Shown: positions 52,172-61,506, numbered from the stretch's first letter. The stretch: 64,000 nt of DNA from Sulfitobacter dubius (GCF_900113435.1 NZ_FOPG01000003.1:310001-374000); one strand, 5' to 3'. The notes: generated by a model from the letters alone, not told the origin. Translations and numbers: made by a program.

Positions 52172-53734
52172 TTACAGCATCGCTTCGATGAGGAAGGGGC
52201 CGGGCTCTTTCGCAGCCTCTTCGATGGTGCGCATCAAGTCGGCGATGTCTTCGACCCGTTTGCCCGGCACGCCCATGCCCTTGGCCATCGCGACGAAATC
52301 CAATTGCGGGCGGTCGAGGTTCAACATGCTCAGCGCATCGGGGCCGGGCTGGGCACCGACGTTGTGCAATTCGCCCTTGAGGATCTCATAGGACTGATTG
52401 GCGAGGATGATCGTGGTGACGTTGGAGTTCTCGCGCGCTTGGGTCCAGAGTCCTTGGATGGTGTACATGGCCGAGCCATCCGCTTGCAGCGTGATGACCG
52501 GACGGTCGGGGCAGGCGATGGCCGCTCCGGCGGAGAGGGGGATGCCGATGCCGATCGACCCGCCAGTCAGCGCGAGCCAAGTGTTCGGCGCGGCACTGTC
52601 GCCTGCGGGGAAGGTGGCCCCGCCAGAGGATACCGCCTCATCGACCACAATCGCATCTTCGGGCAATGCGTTCGCCAAGGCCGCGCCGAGGTTTTGCAAG
52701 CTGATACCGCCTGCCTGCGGTGCGGCGGGCCTGTCGTGCTGGGGAGGCGTGGCGGGTTTCGCGCCGATCCGATCCGCCAGTGCGGCGATGGCCTCAGTTC
52801 CGTTACCATCAACCGCCGCCAATGTGACGGTGTGGCAATCGACCGGCAGCAGCAGGCTCGGTTTGCCGGGATAGGCAAAGAAGGCGACGGGGGGCGGCGT
52901 CTCGATGAGGATCGCGCGGCTGTAGGGGGCAAGGCATTCAAGGGCTGCGTTGATCGGGTAGGGGACTTTGTTGATCGCAAAGCGGCCCTGCCCACGCTCC
53001 ATCCGGCGGTTCGAGGTGGGCGCGAGGATGTCGGCCCCAGTCTTGTCTGCAATGCCGTGCAGCAGGGCCATCGCCTCTTGGTTTTCCAACACCGCGCTGC
53101 CGACGAGTAGAACGGTTTTCTCACCGCTCTCCAAAGCCTTGATCGCGGCATCTAACGCGCGTTCATCCAACGGGGCAGGGGCGGCGGGGGCCACGACCTC
53201 GGCCATTTTGCCGCCCGCGTCCCAGCCGATGTCCGCAGGGGCGATCAGTGTGGCGACCTTGCCGGGCTTGCTCTGCGCCACGGCGAGGGCGGTCATCGCA
53301 TCCGCCGCAAAGCTACCCGCATCGCGGCCTGAGCGGACCCAATCGCTGAAGGGCGCACAGGCGCCTTCGACATCTGCCGAGAGGGGCGCGTCGTATTTCT
53401 GGTGCCGCAGCGCGTGATCGCCCACAAGGTTGACCATCGGCACCCGCGCCTTGCGGGCGTTGTGCAGGTTGGCGGCGGCGTTGGCAAAGCCGGGCGCGAG
53501 GTGCAGCAGGGTCACCGCCGGTTTGCCCGCCATGCGCGCATAGCCATCGGCGGCACCGGTCACCACGCCTTCGAACAGGCCCAAGACGCAGCGCATCAGT
53601 TTGGTGCGGTCCAGCGCGTCGACGAATTGCATCTCGGAGGTACCGGGGTTGGCGAAACAGACCTCCACCCCGCCGGCATGCAGGCTGCGCACAACGCTTT
53701 CAGCGCCGTTCATTTCTTTGGGTGTCTTGCTCAT
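52172..53734 (-). CDS. TPP-dependent enzyme, acetolactate synthase / benzoylformate decarboxylase-like
   Basis: 520 residues. Catalytic Glu in LGLFEGVVTGAADGYA (about residue 55). The TPP/Mg motif reads QADGSAMYTIQGLWTQ with closing ILANQSYEILKGEL (the usual GDGS begins with Ala here, D and S kept). The middle domain is present. The overall layout is that of MdlC/acetolactate-synthase-large-subunit-like proteins that decarboxylate or ligate 2-oxo acids. It overlaps the HDAC-like gene by 4 bp. Real substrate not deducible. Confidence 0.85.
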   Translation of the reverse strand: MSKTPKEMNGAESVVRSLHAGGVEVCFANPGTSEMQFVDALDRTKLMRCVLGLFEGVVTGAADGYARMAGKPAVTLLHLAPGFANAAANLHNARKARVPMVNLVGDHALRHQKYDAPLSADVEGACAPFSDWVRSGRDAGSFAADAMTALAVAQSKPGKVATLIAPADIGWDAGGKMAEVVAPAAPAPLDERALDAAIKALESGEKTVLLVGSAVLENQEAMALLHGIADKTGADILAPTSNRRMERGQGRFAINKVPYPINAALECLAPYSRAILIETPPPVAFFAYPGKPSLLLPVDCHTVTLAAVDGNGTEAIAALADRIGAKPATPPQHDRPAAPQAGGISLQNLGAALANALPEDAIVVDEAVSSGGATFPAGDSAAPNTWLALTGGSIGIGIPLSAGAAIACPDRPVITLQADGSAMYTIQGLWTQARENSNVTTIILANQSYEILKGELHNVGAQPGPDALSMLNLDRPQLDFVAMAKGMGVPGKRVEDIADLMRTIEEAAKEPGPFLIEAML

Positions 53735-54759
53735 GCTGTGGCCTCGCGGAATGTCGTGAGAAATGATTTTGCGTTATCGGCAAGGGAAGGCCCAAGGTAG
53801 CCGCCCTCTTGAATCAATGCCGTGGGAAGGTTCTGCGCTGCCAAACGTCGCGCCATTTCGGCAAAGCCATCGGGGTAGACGTTTACGGCGGCCAGCGGAT
53901 CGTCGGCGGCCATGTCAAACCCCAGCGAGACGACCAGCGCCTCGGCCCCGAAATCACGGATCGCGGCGATGCCCTTGTCGAGCAGGGCCAGCACCTCATC
54001 TTGGCTCGCGCCCTGTTCCAGCAGCAGGTTCAACGATTTGCCCGCCCCGCTGCCTTCGCCCGTTTCATCCGCATGGCCGAGGTAGAAAGTGGGGTAGGTG
54101 GCCGGATCGGGATGCAGCGAGCAAAAGAAGATGTCACCGCGTTCATAAAGGATGTCGAGCGAGCCATTGCCAGTATGCACGTCGATGTCGATCAGCGCGA
54201 CCTTCTTGTAGGTCTGGGTGAGATGCTCCGCCGCGATGCAGGCGTTGTTGAAAAAGCAAAACCCGTTCGAGCAATCGCGCATCGCGTGGTGGCCGGGCGG
54301 ACGGCAGAGCGCATAGGCGGCGCGGGCACCGGCTGCCACGGTCTCGGCGGCTTGGACGGCGGTTTGGGCCGACCAATAGGCCGCGTCCCATGACCCTTCG
54401 GTCAGCGGGGTCGAGGTGTCGGTCATCCACCAGCCCAATTGACCGTGAATGTCCTTGGGCTCTTTCCCGCGCCGCACGCCGGGGTGCATGGTGGGGATGG
54501 CCAGCGCATCCGGCCCCGCGCTTTCGACGAAACGGGCATGGGCATCGGGCAGGAAATCGACGTAGTCAGGGTTATGTACGGCTTTAATGGGGGCAAGCCC
54601 GTGGTCTTGGGGTTTGCTGATCTCAAACCCTTCGCCGATTAGCATATCGCGTAGAATTTCAGCACGTTGTGGCTGTTCTTGATGCGGCATGGCCGCGCCG
54701 CGCCGAAAGTAATGTGTCGGCGCATGGCCAAGCTGGCGTTCGTCGAAAAAGACTTTCAT
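53731..54759 (-). CDS. Histone-deacetylase-like amidohydrolase (acetylpolyamine amidohydrolase type)
   Basis: 342 residues, HDAC superfamily class II-like. Active-site residues are all present: the paired His in RPPGHHAMRDCSNGFCFFNN, zinc ligands in IDIDVHTGNGS (Asp, His) and LGFDMAADDP (Asp), and the transition-state Tyr in QEGGYLG. Bacterial members deacetylate N-acetylpolyamines and other N-acetyl amines. ATG 54759 with AGGGA upstream (a GTG codon just before is less likely). First gene of the operon, divergent from the GntR gene across a region with a palindrome. Confidence 0.85.
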   Translation of the reverse strand: MKVFFDERQLGHAPTHYFRRGAAMPHQEQPQRAEILRDMLIGEGFEISKPQDHGLAPIKAVHNPDYVDFLPDAHARFVESAGPDALAIPTMHPGVRRGKEPKDIHGQLGWWMTDTSTPLTEGSWDAAYWSAQTAVQAAETVAAGARAAYALCRPPGHHAMRDCSNGFCFFNNACIAAEHLTQTYKKVALIDIDVHTGNGSLDILYERGDIFFCSLHPDPATYPTFYLGHADETGEGSGAGKSLNLLLEQGASQDEVLALLDKGIAAIRDFGAEALVVSLGFDMAADDPLAAVNVYPDGFAEMARRLAAQNLPTALIQEGGYLGPSLADNAKSFLTTFREATA

Positions 54760-54827
54760 CACATTCCCTGTGGTCTGATGTCGTTGCGGCGGAGCATTGC
54801 AGTTTTAATTTGCAGGCTCAATAGAAA

Positions 54828-54844
54828 TGATGCATCATGCATCA
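54828..54844. promoter_or_regulatory. GntR operator candidate (perfect 17-bp palindrome)
   Basis: TGATGCAT, C, ATGCATCA: perfect mirror halves around one base. It lies between the HDAC-like start (54759) and the GntR start (54883), 38 bp from the latter. Position and symmetry fit autoregulation plus control of the divergent operon by the GntR protein. Confidence 0.75.
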
Positions 54845-54882
54845 AAACTGGCAGCAAGTCGGCCAGTAAGTATGAGGGCGCG

Positions 54883-55542
54883 ATGGCCGAGATCAATCAA
54901 GTTTCATTGGGCGATGCGATTTATGATCGGGTCTGTCAGGACTTGGTGGAAGGCAGGCTTCGCCCGAATGAAAAGGTCACCATTCGCGGCTTGGCGGAGC
55001 GGTTGGGCACCAGCTCGACCCCGGTGCGCGACGCGGTGCAGCGGCTCTTGCGGGATGAGGCTTTGGTCCAGCGCAGCGTGCGCGATGTGCGCGTGCCGGT
55101 ACTGACAGAGGCGCAGTATCTCGAAATCGCGAGCATCCGGCGCGAGCTGGAGGGCTTTGCCGCCGGTCGCGCCGCTGAGATGGTCGGCCCCAAGGAAATC
55201 CGCCGCTTGAAAAAGATCGTGGAGCGGAACGAGGCCGCAGCGGTAGCGGGGCGCTGGCCGCAGGCGGTGAAGTATAATCAAGAGTTCCATTTCGCGCTGG
55301 TCGAAGCGGCGGAGATGCCGATCCTTCTGGCCATTCTCAGCGGGCTATGGCTGCGTATGGGGCCGCTGATTGCCGGATACTACGGGCGCGAGAAGCTGGG
55401 GCTGGTTCGACATCATCAGGCAATTATTGCAGCCTGTGAGAATCGCGACCCTGCGGCTGCTACTGCGGAAATGCGCGCCGACATAGATGACGCAAAGGAG
55501 GGGATCATCAGATACATCGAATCGTTCACCATAGGTGAATGA
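54883..55542 (+). CDS. GntR family (FCD) transcriptional regulator
   Basis: 219 residues. HTH IRGLAERLGTSSTPVRDAVQ (about residues 38-57) then an FCD effector domain with ASIRRELEGFAAGRAAEMVG, YNQEFHFALVEAAEMPILLA and VRHHQAIIAACENRDPAAAT (metal His). The longer open frame upstream runs across the palindrome; ATG 54883 with GAGGG is the credible start. It sits between the five-gene amidohydrolase operon and importer 2, both of which it may control. Confidence 0.85.
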   Translation: MAEINQVSLGDAIYDRVCQDLVEGRLRPNEKVTIRGLAERLGTSSTPVRDAVQRLLRDEALVQRSVRDVRVPVLTEAQYLEIASIRRELEGFAAGRAAEMVGPKEIRRLKKIVERNEAAAVAGRWPQAVKYNQEFHFALVEAAEMPILLAILSGLWLRMGPLIAGYYGREKLGLVRHHQAIIAACENRDPAAATAEMRADIDDAKEGIIRYIESFTIGE

Positions 55543-55654
55543 GTTTTCCAAGTCCTGCGCACCGCGCGGCCTTGTCCCAAATGACTGCAAGAAGCCGACG
55601 TCAGATCGGACGCTTTCAAAGGGCCAAGATTCAACACAACCAATGGGGATTGAA

Positions 55655-57217
55655 ATGCTTAACACTACCAAATTAACCGCAGCCGTTCTGGCGCTGGCAC
55701 TGGCCGGACCACTGGCCGCGCAGGATGGCGAGCCGAAATCCGGCGGCACGCTGAACGTCGTGATCCAGCCCGAACCGCCCAGCCTGATGATCGGCCTTGT
55801 GCAGAACGGCCCGACACAGATGGTCGGTGGCGATATCTACGAAAGCCTGCTGCGCTATGATTTCGACCTCAAGCCCGAGGGTCAGTTGGCTGAATCATGG
55901 GAGATTTCGGAGGACGGCAAGACCTATACCTTCAAGCTGCGCGAAGGTGTGGTGTTCCATGACGGAGAGCCCTTCACCTCGGCGGATGTTGAATTCTCCA
56001 TGGATAAGTTCCTGCGCGAGAGCCACTCGCGGATGCGCACCTATATGGAGCATGTCGAAAGCATCGAGACGCCGGATCAATACACGGTTGTCTTCAACTT
56101 GAAGCAGCCCTTCGGCCCCTTCATCGGCATCTTTGAGCCGGGCACCGCGCCGATGATCCCAAAGCACATCTACGAGGGCACGGATTTCGCAAACAATGAG
56201 GCGAACAACACGCCCATCGGCACCGGTCCTTTCAAGTTCGACAAATGGGAAAAGGGCAGCTTCATCCATCTGGTGAAGAACGAAGACTACTACATGGAGG
56301 GCAAACCCTACGTCGACGAAGTCTATTACCACGTGATCCCCGACGCGGCGTCGCGCGCCGTGGCCTATGAGACCGGCAAGGTCGACGTGCTGCCCGGCGG
56401 CTCGGTCGAGAACTTCGACGTGGCGCGTATTCAGGCGATGGACAACACCTGCATCACCGACAAGGGCTGGGAATACTTCGGCCCGCTGTCTTGGATGTGG
56501 GTGAACAACGACAACAAGCCGCTTGATGATGTGAAAGTGCGCAAGGCGATCATGCATGGCGTCGACCGTCAATTCGCCAAGGACGCGCTTTGGAATGGTC
56601 TGGGCAAGGTTTCGACCGGGCCGCTGTCGTCCTCCACCCGCTTTTATGACGGCGAGACACCGGATATCTCCTATGATCCGGAAAAGGCCAAAGCACTGCT
56701 GGAAGAAAGCAGCTATGACGGCGAAACCATCCGCATCTTGGGTCTGCCTTACGGTGAGACGTGGCAGCGCTGGGCGGAGGCGGTCAAACAGAACCTGAGC
56801 GAGATCGGCATTACGACCGAGATCGTGCCGTCGGACGTGGCGGGTTGGAACCAGAAGGTCGCAGATCGCGACTATGATCTCGCCTTTACCTACCTCTACC
56901 AATACGGTGATCCCGCACTTGGCGTTTCGCGGACCTATATGGGCGACAATGCCGCTCCCGGTTCGCCTTGGAACAACGTGGCAAACTATCAAAATGCCGA
57001 AACGGACAAGCTGTTCGCCGAAGCGGCACTGATGGCCAGCCCCGAAGAGCGCAAGGCCGCCTATAAGGAGATCCAAGATCAGATCGTCGAAGATGTGCCG
57101 AACATCTGGCTCTTGGAACTGGGCTTCCCCACGATCTACCGCTGTGACGTGAAGAACCCCGTTAACACCGCCTTTGGTGTGAACGACGGTTTCCGCGACG
57201 TGTGGCTGGATAAGTAA
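55655..57217 (+). CDS. ABC transporter substrate-binding protein, DppA/OppA family
   Basis: 520 residues. Sec signal MLNTTKLTAAVLALALAGPL with AAQD cleavage. Mature start PKSGGTLNVVIQPEPPSLMI; later QLAESWEISEDGKTYTFKLR, FHDGEPFTSADVEFSMDKF, IGTGPFKFDKWEKGSFIHLV and YMEGKPYVDEVYYHVIPD. Unlike the binding protein of importer 1 it has no twin-arginine signal. ATG 55655 (GGGGA upstream) is preferred to in-frame ATG 55643. First gene of importer 2. Confidence 0.88.
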   Translation: MLNTTKLTAAVLALALAGPLAAQDGEPKSGGTLNVVIQPEPPSLMIGLVQNGPTQMVGGDIYESLLRYDFDLKPEGQLAESWEISEDGKTYTFKLREGVVFHDGEPFTSADVEFSMDKFLRESHSRMRTYMEHVESIETPDQYTVVFNLKQPFGPFIGIFEPGTAPMIPKHIYEGTDFANNEANNTPIGTGPFKFDKWEKGSFIHLVKNEDYYMEGKPYVDEVYYHVIPDAASRAVAYETGKVDVLPGGSVENFDVARIQAMDNTCITDKGWEYFGPLSWMWVNNDNKPLDDVKVRKAIMHGVDRQFAKDALWNGLGKVSTGPLSSSTRFYDGETPDISYDPEKAKALLEESSYDGETIRILGLPYGETWQRWAEAVKQNLSEIGITTEIVPSDVAGWNQKVADRDYDLAFTYLYQYGDPALGVSRTYMGDNAAPGSPWNNVANYQNAETDKLFAEAALMASPEERKAAYKEIQDQIVEDVPNIWLLELGFPTIYRCDVKNPVNTAFGVNDGFRDVWLDK

Positions 57218-57293
57218 ACGACGTACCTATGCGCAAGGTTCGGGCTGCTTAGGTGGCCCGCACAAATCTTAGAACAAGAACGGGGCGGATAGC

Positions 57294-58265
57294 GTGATAC
57301 GTTTCATATTGGGCAGGTTGATCAAGGCAGTGTTTATCCTGCTGGCGATCCTTGTCTTCAATTTCCTGCTGATCCATGCGGCACCGGGTGACCCTGCGGC
57401 GGTCATGGCGGGCGAAGCCGGGGCGGCGGATGAGAAATTCCTTGCAGACCTGCGGGCGCGTTTCGGGCTGGACCAGCCGCTCTACATGCAGCTGTGGCTC
57501 TATATCAAAGGCGCGGTGCAGCTTGATCTGGGCTATTCCTTTCGCCAGCAGATGCCGGTGGCCGAGATGATTGGCGACCGCCTGCCAGCGACGCTTTTGC
57601 TGACCGGCGTGGCCTTCGTGCTGTCGTTGGTGCTGGGCGTAACCGCCGGCGTCGCGGCCTCTGCCCGGCAGGGGCGGTGGGGTGACACGCTGATCTCCAC
57701 CTTCGCGCTGCTGTTTTACGCGACACCGTTGTTCTGGGTGGCGCTGATGGCGACGCTGGTGTTCTCGGTCTGGCTCGAATGGTTGCCGGGTTTTGGGTAT
57801 TCGACCATCGGGGCGGGCTATACCGGTATGGCCCATGTGCTTGACGTGGCGAAACACCTTGTCCTTCCGGCCAGTACCTTGGGCCTGTTCTTCACGGCGA
57901 TTTATATGCGCATGACGCGGGCTTCGATGCTTGAAGTCTCGCGGCTCGATTTCGTCAAAACGGCCCGTGCCAAAGGGCTGACCCGAGGCGTGATCCAGCG
58001 GCGGCATATCCTGCGCAACGCGCTGTTGCCGGTCATCACGCTTGCGGGGCTTCAGGCGGGGCAGATCTTTGGCGGGGCGATCCTGACCGAGACCGTTTTC
58101 GCATGGCCCGGCATCGGGCGGCTGATGTTCGAGGCGATCAACCAGCGGGACTACAACGTGATCCTCGGGGTCTTTTACATCTCGGCGGCCATGGTGCTGC
58201 TGTTCAACCTGATCACGGATGTCATCTATGTCATTGTTGATCCGCGGATAAGGCTGACAACATGA
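57294..58265 (+). CDS. ABC transporter permease, DppB family
   Basis: 323 residues; GTG start (GGGGCGGA upstream). NFLLIHAAPGDPAAVMAGEA periplasmic start of DppB type, helices in the usual six positions, EAA loop SRLDFVKTARAKGLTRGVIQ and AWPGIGRLMFEAINQRDYNV. ATGA overlap with the next permease. Confidence 0.88.
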   Translation: MIRFILGRLIKAVFILLAILVFNFLLIHAAPGDPAAVMAGEAGAADEKFLADLRARFGLDQPLYMQLWLYIKGAVQLDLGYSFRQQMPVAEMIGDRLPATLLLTGVAFVLSLVLGVTAGVAASARQGRWGDTLISTFALLFYATPLFWVALMATLVFSVWLEWLPGFGYSTIGAGYTGMAHVLDVAKHLVLPASTLGLFFTAIYMRMTRASMLEVSRLDFVKTARAKGLTRGVIQRRHILRNALLPVITLAGLQAGQIFGGAILTETVFAWPGIGRLMFEAINQRDYNVILGVFYISAAMVLLFNLITDVIYVIVDPRIRLTT

Positions 58266-59101
58266 TGAGCTTTTGGAAACGTTTCAGCTATAACCGGGGC
58301 GCGGTCATTGGCCTGGTCATCCTGACCTTCGTCATCGCCGCCGCCATCCTTGCGCCCATCCTCTTCCCACAAAGCCCGTGGAAAATGGTGCAGCGTCCTT
58401 TCCTGCCGCCTTTCACTCAAGACGGGCTGCTTCTGGGCACCGACGCGCTTGGCCGTAATGTGCTGGCGGGGCTTGCCCATGGCGCTTATGTGAGCCTGCT
58501 GGTCGGCTTGGTCTCAACCATCGTGGCGCTGGCGATTGGCGTGCCGGTGGGTGCAGCCGCTGGGTATTTTGCGGGACGGATCGACGACGCGCTGATGCGC
58601 TTTACCGAGTTCTTTCAGACCATCCCCAGCTTTGCACTGGCGATCGTGCTCTTGGCGATCTTTCAGCCCAGCCTGACCTTTGTGATCATCGCGATTTCGA
58701 TCGTGTCATGGCCCCCCGTGGCGCGTCTGGTGCGCGGCGAAGTGCTGTCGCTCAGAACCCGCGAGTTTGTCGAGGCGGCGAGCCTGTCGGGCCTCGGCAA
58801 CCTTCAGATCATCACCCGCCACATCCTGCCCAACGCACTGCCGCCGATCATCGTGCTGGCTTCGCTCATGGTGGCGCAGGCGATCTTGCTGGAAAGCTCG
58901 CTGTCCTTTCTGGGGCTGGGTGATCCGAACATCATGTCTTGGGGCTATATGATTGGGGCCGCGCGCACCGTGATCCGCACCGCATGGTGGCTGTCCTTCC
59001 TGCCGGGCATGGCGATCCTGCTGACCGTGCTGGCGCTGAACCTGATCGGCGAAGGTCTGAACGACGCGCTTAACCCGCGATTGACGAGGAAATCCGAATG
59101 A
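58262..59101 (+). CDS. ABC transporter permease, DppC family
   Basis: 279 residues. First helix FNRGAVIGLVILTF-like (YNRGAVIGLVILTFVIAAAI), periplasmic loop ending LLGTDALGRNVLAGLAHGAY, EAA loop REFVEAASLSGLGNLQIITR and LGDPNIMSWGYMIGAARTVI. Overlaps the dual ATPase by 4 bp. Confidence 0.88.
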   Translation: MMSFWKRFSYNRGAVIGLVILTFVIAAAILAPILFPQSPWKMVQRPFLPPFTQDGLLLGTDALGRNVLAGLAHGAYVSLLVGLVSTIVALAIGVPVGAAAGYFAGRIDDALMRFTEFFQTIPSFALAIVLLAIFQPSLTFVIIAISIVSWPPVARLVRGEVLSLRTREFVEAASLSGLGNLQIITRHILPNALPPIIVLASLMVAQAILLESSLSFLGLGDPNIMSWGYMIGAARTVIRTAWWLSFLPGMAILLTVLALNLIGEGLNDALNPRLTRKSE

Positions 59102-60720
59102 CCCTGCTTAGCATCCGTGACCTGTCTATCGCTCTGCCCATGGGGGCGGATCGGCTCTATGCCGCGAAGGACATCAACTTTGACCTCGCCCCGGGGGAGA
59201 TCCTCTGCATCGTGGGCGAAAGCGGGTCGGGCAAATCCATGTCGGCCAATGCGGTGATGGGGCTGTTGCCGCAGGGGGTTTTGCCCGACAAGGGCAGCAT
59301 CACCTTTGACGGGCAATCGATCCTTGGGCTGTCTGAAAAAGAGATGTTGAAGCTGCGCGGCAGCCGTATTTCGATGATCTTTCAGGAACCCCTCAGCGCG
59401 TTGAACCCGCTGATGCGGATCGGCGCGCAAATCGCCGAGGTGTTCGAAGCGCATGGCGCCCTCAACGGTTCGGAACGGCGCGCGCGGGCGTTGAAACTGC
59501 TGGAGGAGGTGGGCATTCCCGACCCCCAAGCGGCAATCCGGGCCTATCCTTTCCAGCTGTCGGGTGGGCAGCGACAAAGGGTCATGATCGCGATGGCCTT
59601 GGCGCTCGAGCCCGACATCCTCATCGCGGATGAGCCGACGACGGCGCTTGATGTGACCACCCAAGCGCAGATCCTCACGCTGATTGAAGACCTGCGCCGC
59701 AAGCGCGGCATGGCGGTAATCTTTATCACCCATGACTTTGGCGTGGTGGCCGATATCGCCGACCGAGTCATCGTCATGAAAAAGGGTGAGATCGTGGAGG
59801 CTGGCCCGGCGCAGGAGGTGCTGTTGAAGCCCCAGCACCCCTATACCCGCGCCCTGATCGACGCGATACCCCGGCTGACCCAGACCGATGCGCCCGAGCA
59901 GGTCGAGCGCGCGCCGCTCTTGAAGGTTGAAGGGCTGCAAAAAACCTTTTCAACCGGCTCTGGCACGCTCTTTGGTAAGCGCCGTGTGGTGAAGGCCGTG
60001 CAGGACGTGAGCTTTGAGCTCTACGCGGGCGAAACGATTGGCATTGTCGGAGAATCCGGGTCGGGCAAATCCACCGTTGGGCGTTGTCTGGTGCGTCTGC
60101 TTGATCCCGACGGGGGCAGGGTGCTGATGGATGGCGTGGATATCGCCCATATGTCTGGCGCGGAACTGCGGGCACAGCGGCGCAAGTTGCAGATGATCTT
60201 TCAAGACCCGTTTTCGTCACTCAACCCCCGGGCGCGCGTGTCGCGTATCCTGACCGAAGGGCTGATCGCCTATGGCACGCCGGATAAAGAGGCAAAGGCC
60301 AAGGCACGCGAATTGCTCGAACTCGTCGGGCTGGACGAAAGCGCGATGAAACGGTTCCCGCACGAGTTCTCCGGCGGGCAGCGGCAGCGGATCGGCATTG
60401 CCCGCGCGCTGGCGCTGGAGCCGTCGATCATTATCGCGGATGAGGCCGTCTCGGCGCTCGACGTGTCCATTCAGGCGCAGGTGCTTGATCTGTTGGCCGA
60501 GTTGAAAACACGTCTGAACCTGTCGATGCTGTTCATCACTCACGACCTGCGCGTCGCGGCGCGGATTTGTGATCGGATCATCGTCATGCAAAAGGGCCAG
60601 ATCGTCGAAGCGGGGCCGGTTGGCAAAGTGCTGCACGACCCCGATACCGCCTATACGCGCAGCCTGCTCGACGCTATTCCGGGGCAGGACTACGAACGCG
60701 CTCTGGCGGCTGCCGATTAG
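59098..60720 (+). CDS. ABC transporter dual ATP-binding protein (DppD-DppF type fusion)
   Basis: 540 residues, two ATPase domains: [44 protein letters not shown]; then [47 protein letters not shown]-terminal HTH-free end. Same design as in importer 1, but the two proteins differ clearly in sequence, so the importers are not a recent duplication. Confidence 0.9.
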   Translation: MTLLSIRDLSIALPMGADRLYAAKDINFDLAPGEILCIVGESGSGKSMSANAVMGLLPQGVLPDKGSITFDGQSILGLSEKEMLKLRGSRISMIFQEPLSALNPLMRIGAQIAEVFEAHGALNGSERRARALKLLEEVGIPDPQAAIRAYPFQLSGGQRQRVMIAMALALEPDILIADEPTTALDVTTQAQILTLIEDLRRKRGMAVIFITHDFGVVADIADRVIVMKKGEIVEAGPAQEVLLKPQHPYTRALIDAIPRLTQTDAPEQVERAPLLKVEGLQKTFSTGSGTLFGKRRVVKAVQDVSFELYAGETIGIVGESGSGKSTVGRCLVRLLDPDGGRVLMDGVDIAHMSGAELRAQRRKLQMIFQDPFSSLNPRARVSRILTEGLIAYGTPDKEAKAKARELLELVGLDESAMKRFPHEFSGGQRQRIGIARALALEPSIIIADEAVSALDVSIQAQVLDLLAELKTRLNLSMLFITHDLRVAARICDRIIVMQKGQIVEAGPVGKVLHDPDTAYTRSLLDAIPGQDYERALAAAD

Positions 60721-60747
60721 GGCGCTATTTCAGGCGTTGCGCCAGAT

Positions 60748-61506
60748 ATGGATCAAGCGATGGATACTGCGGTTCACGACCAAAAGACGCTGCTTCTCAC
60801 CGGGGCAAGCCGGGGCATCGGCCATGCCACGGCCAAGGCTTTCGCGGGCAAGGGCTGGCGGGTGATCGGCTGTTCCCGACAGGCGTTCTCGCCCGAATGC
60901 CCTTGGCCCGGTGGGGCGCAGGATCATGTGCAGGTCGATCTGAGCGATCCGAACCAGACGATAGAGGCCGTCGCGCAGGTCAAGCGGCTGCTGAACGGCA
61001 ACCCCTTACATGCGCTGGTCAACAATGCAGGTATTTCGCCAAAGGGTGAAGATGGCGGGCGGCTCAGCACGCTCGACACCGATTTGCGGACCTGGGGGCA
61101 GGTGTTTCATGTGAACTTCTTTGCCTCCGTGGTGCTGGCGCGGGGGCTTCAGGATGAACTGTCCGCCGGGCGCGGATCGGTGGTGAATGTGACCTCCATC
61201 GCCGGGTCGCGGGTGCATCCCTTTGCCGGGGCAGCCTATGCGACCTCAAAGGCGGCGCTCGCCGCATTGACGCGCGAGATGGCTCATGATTTCGGCCCGC
61301 TCGGCGTCAGGGTCAACGCCATTGCACCGGGCGAGGTGGACACGGCAATCCTCAGCGAAGGCACCGATAAAATTGTGCAGACCATTCCCCTGCGCCGCCT
61401 TGGTCAGCCCGATGAGGTCGCCCGGGCGATCTATTTCCTGTGCAGCGAGGAAAGCTCTTACGTCTCTGGGACCGAGATTGAGGTGAACGGCGGGCAGCAC
61501 GTCTGA
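60748..61506 (+). CDS. SDR family oxidoreductase
   Basis: 252 residues. Cofactor motif [23 protein letters not shown] in LVNNAGISPKGEDG, Ser in VVNVTSIAGSR, and YxxxK in AAYATSKAALAAL. C-terminal SSYVSGTEIEVNGGQHV. Start at 60748 or 60760; no clear ribosome site for either. 27 bp after the dual ATPase on the same strand, so likely in the importer 2 transcript. Classical FabG-type; the substrate is unknown. Confidence 0.85.
   Translation: MDQAMDTAVHDQKTLLLTGASRGIGHATAKAFAGKGWRVIGCSRQAFSPECPWPGGAQDHVQVDLSDPNQTIEAVAQVKRLLNGNPLHALVNNAGISPKGEDGGRLSTLDTDLRTWGQVFHVNFFASVVLARGLQDELSAGRGSVVNVTSIAGSRVHPFAGAAYATSKAALAALTREMAHDFGPLGVRVNAIAPGEVDTAILSEGTDKIVQTIPLRRLGQPDEVARAIYFLCSEESSYVSGTEIEVNGGQHV

Noticed and set aside
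57233..57275. Hairpin CGGGC...GCCCG after the second Dpp binding-protein gene
   Set aside because: Only five base pairs with a 10-base loop and no U-run; too weak to list beside the other hairpins.
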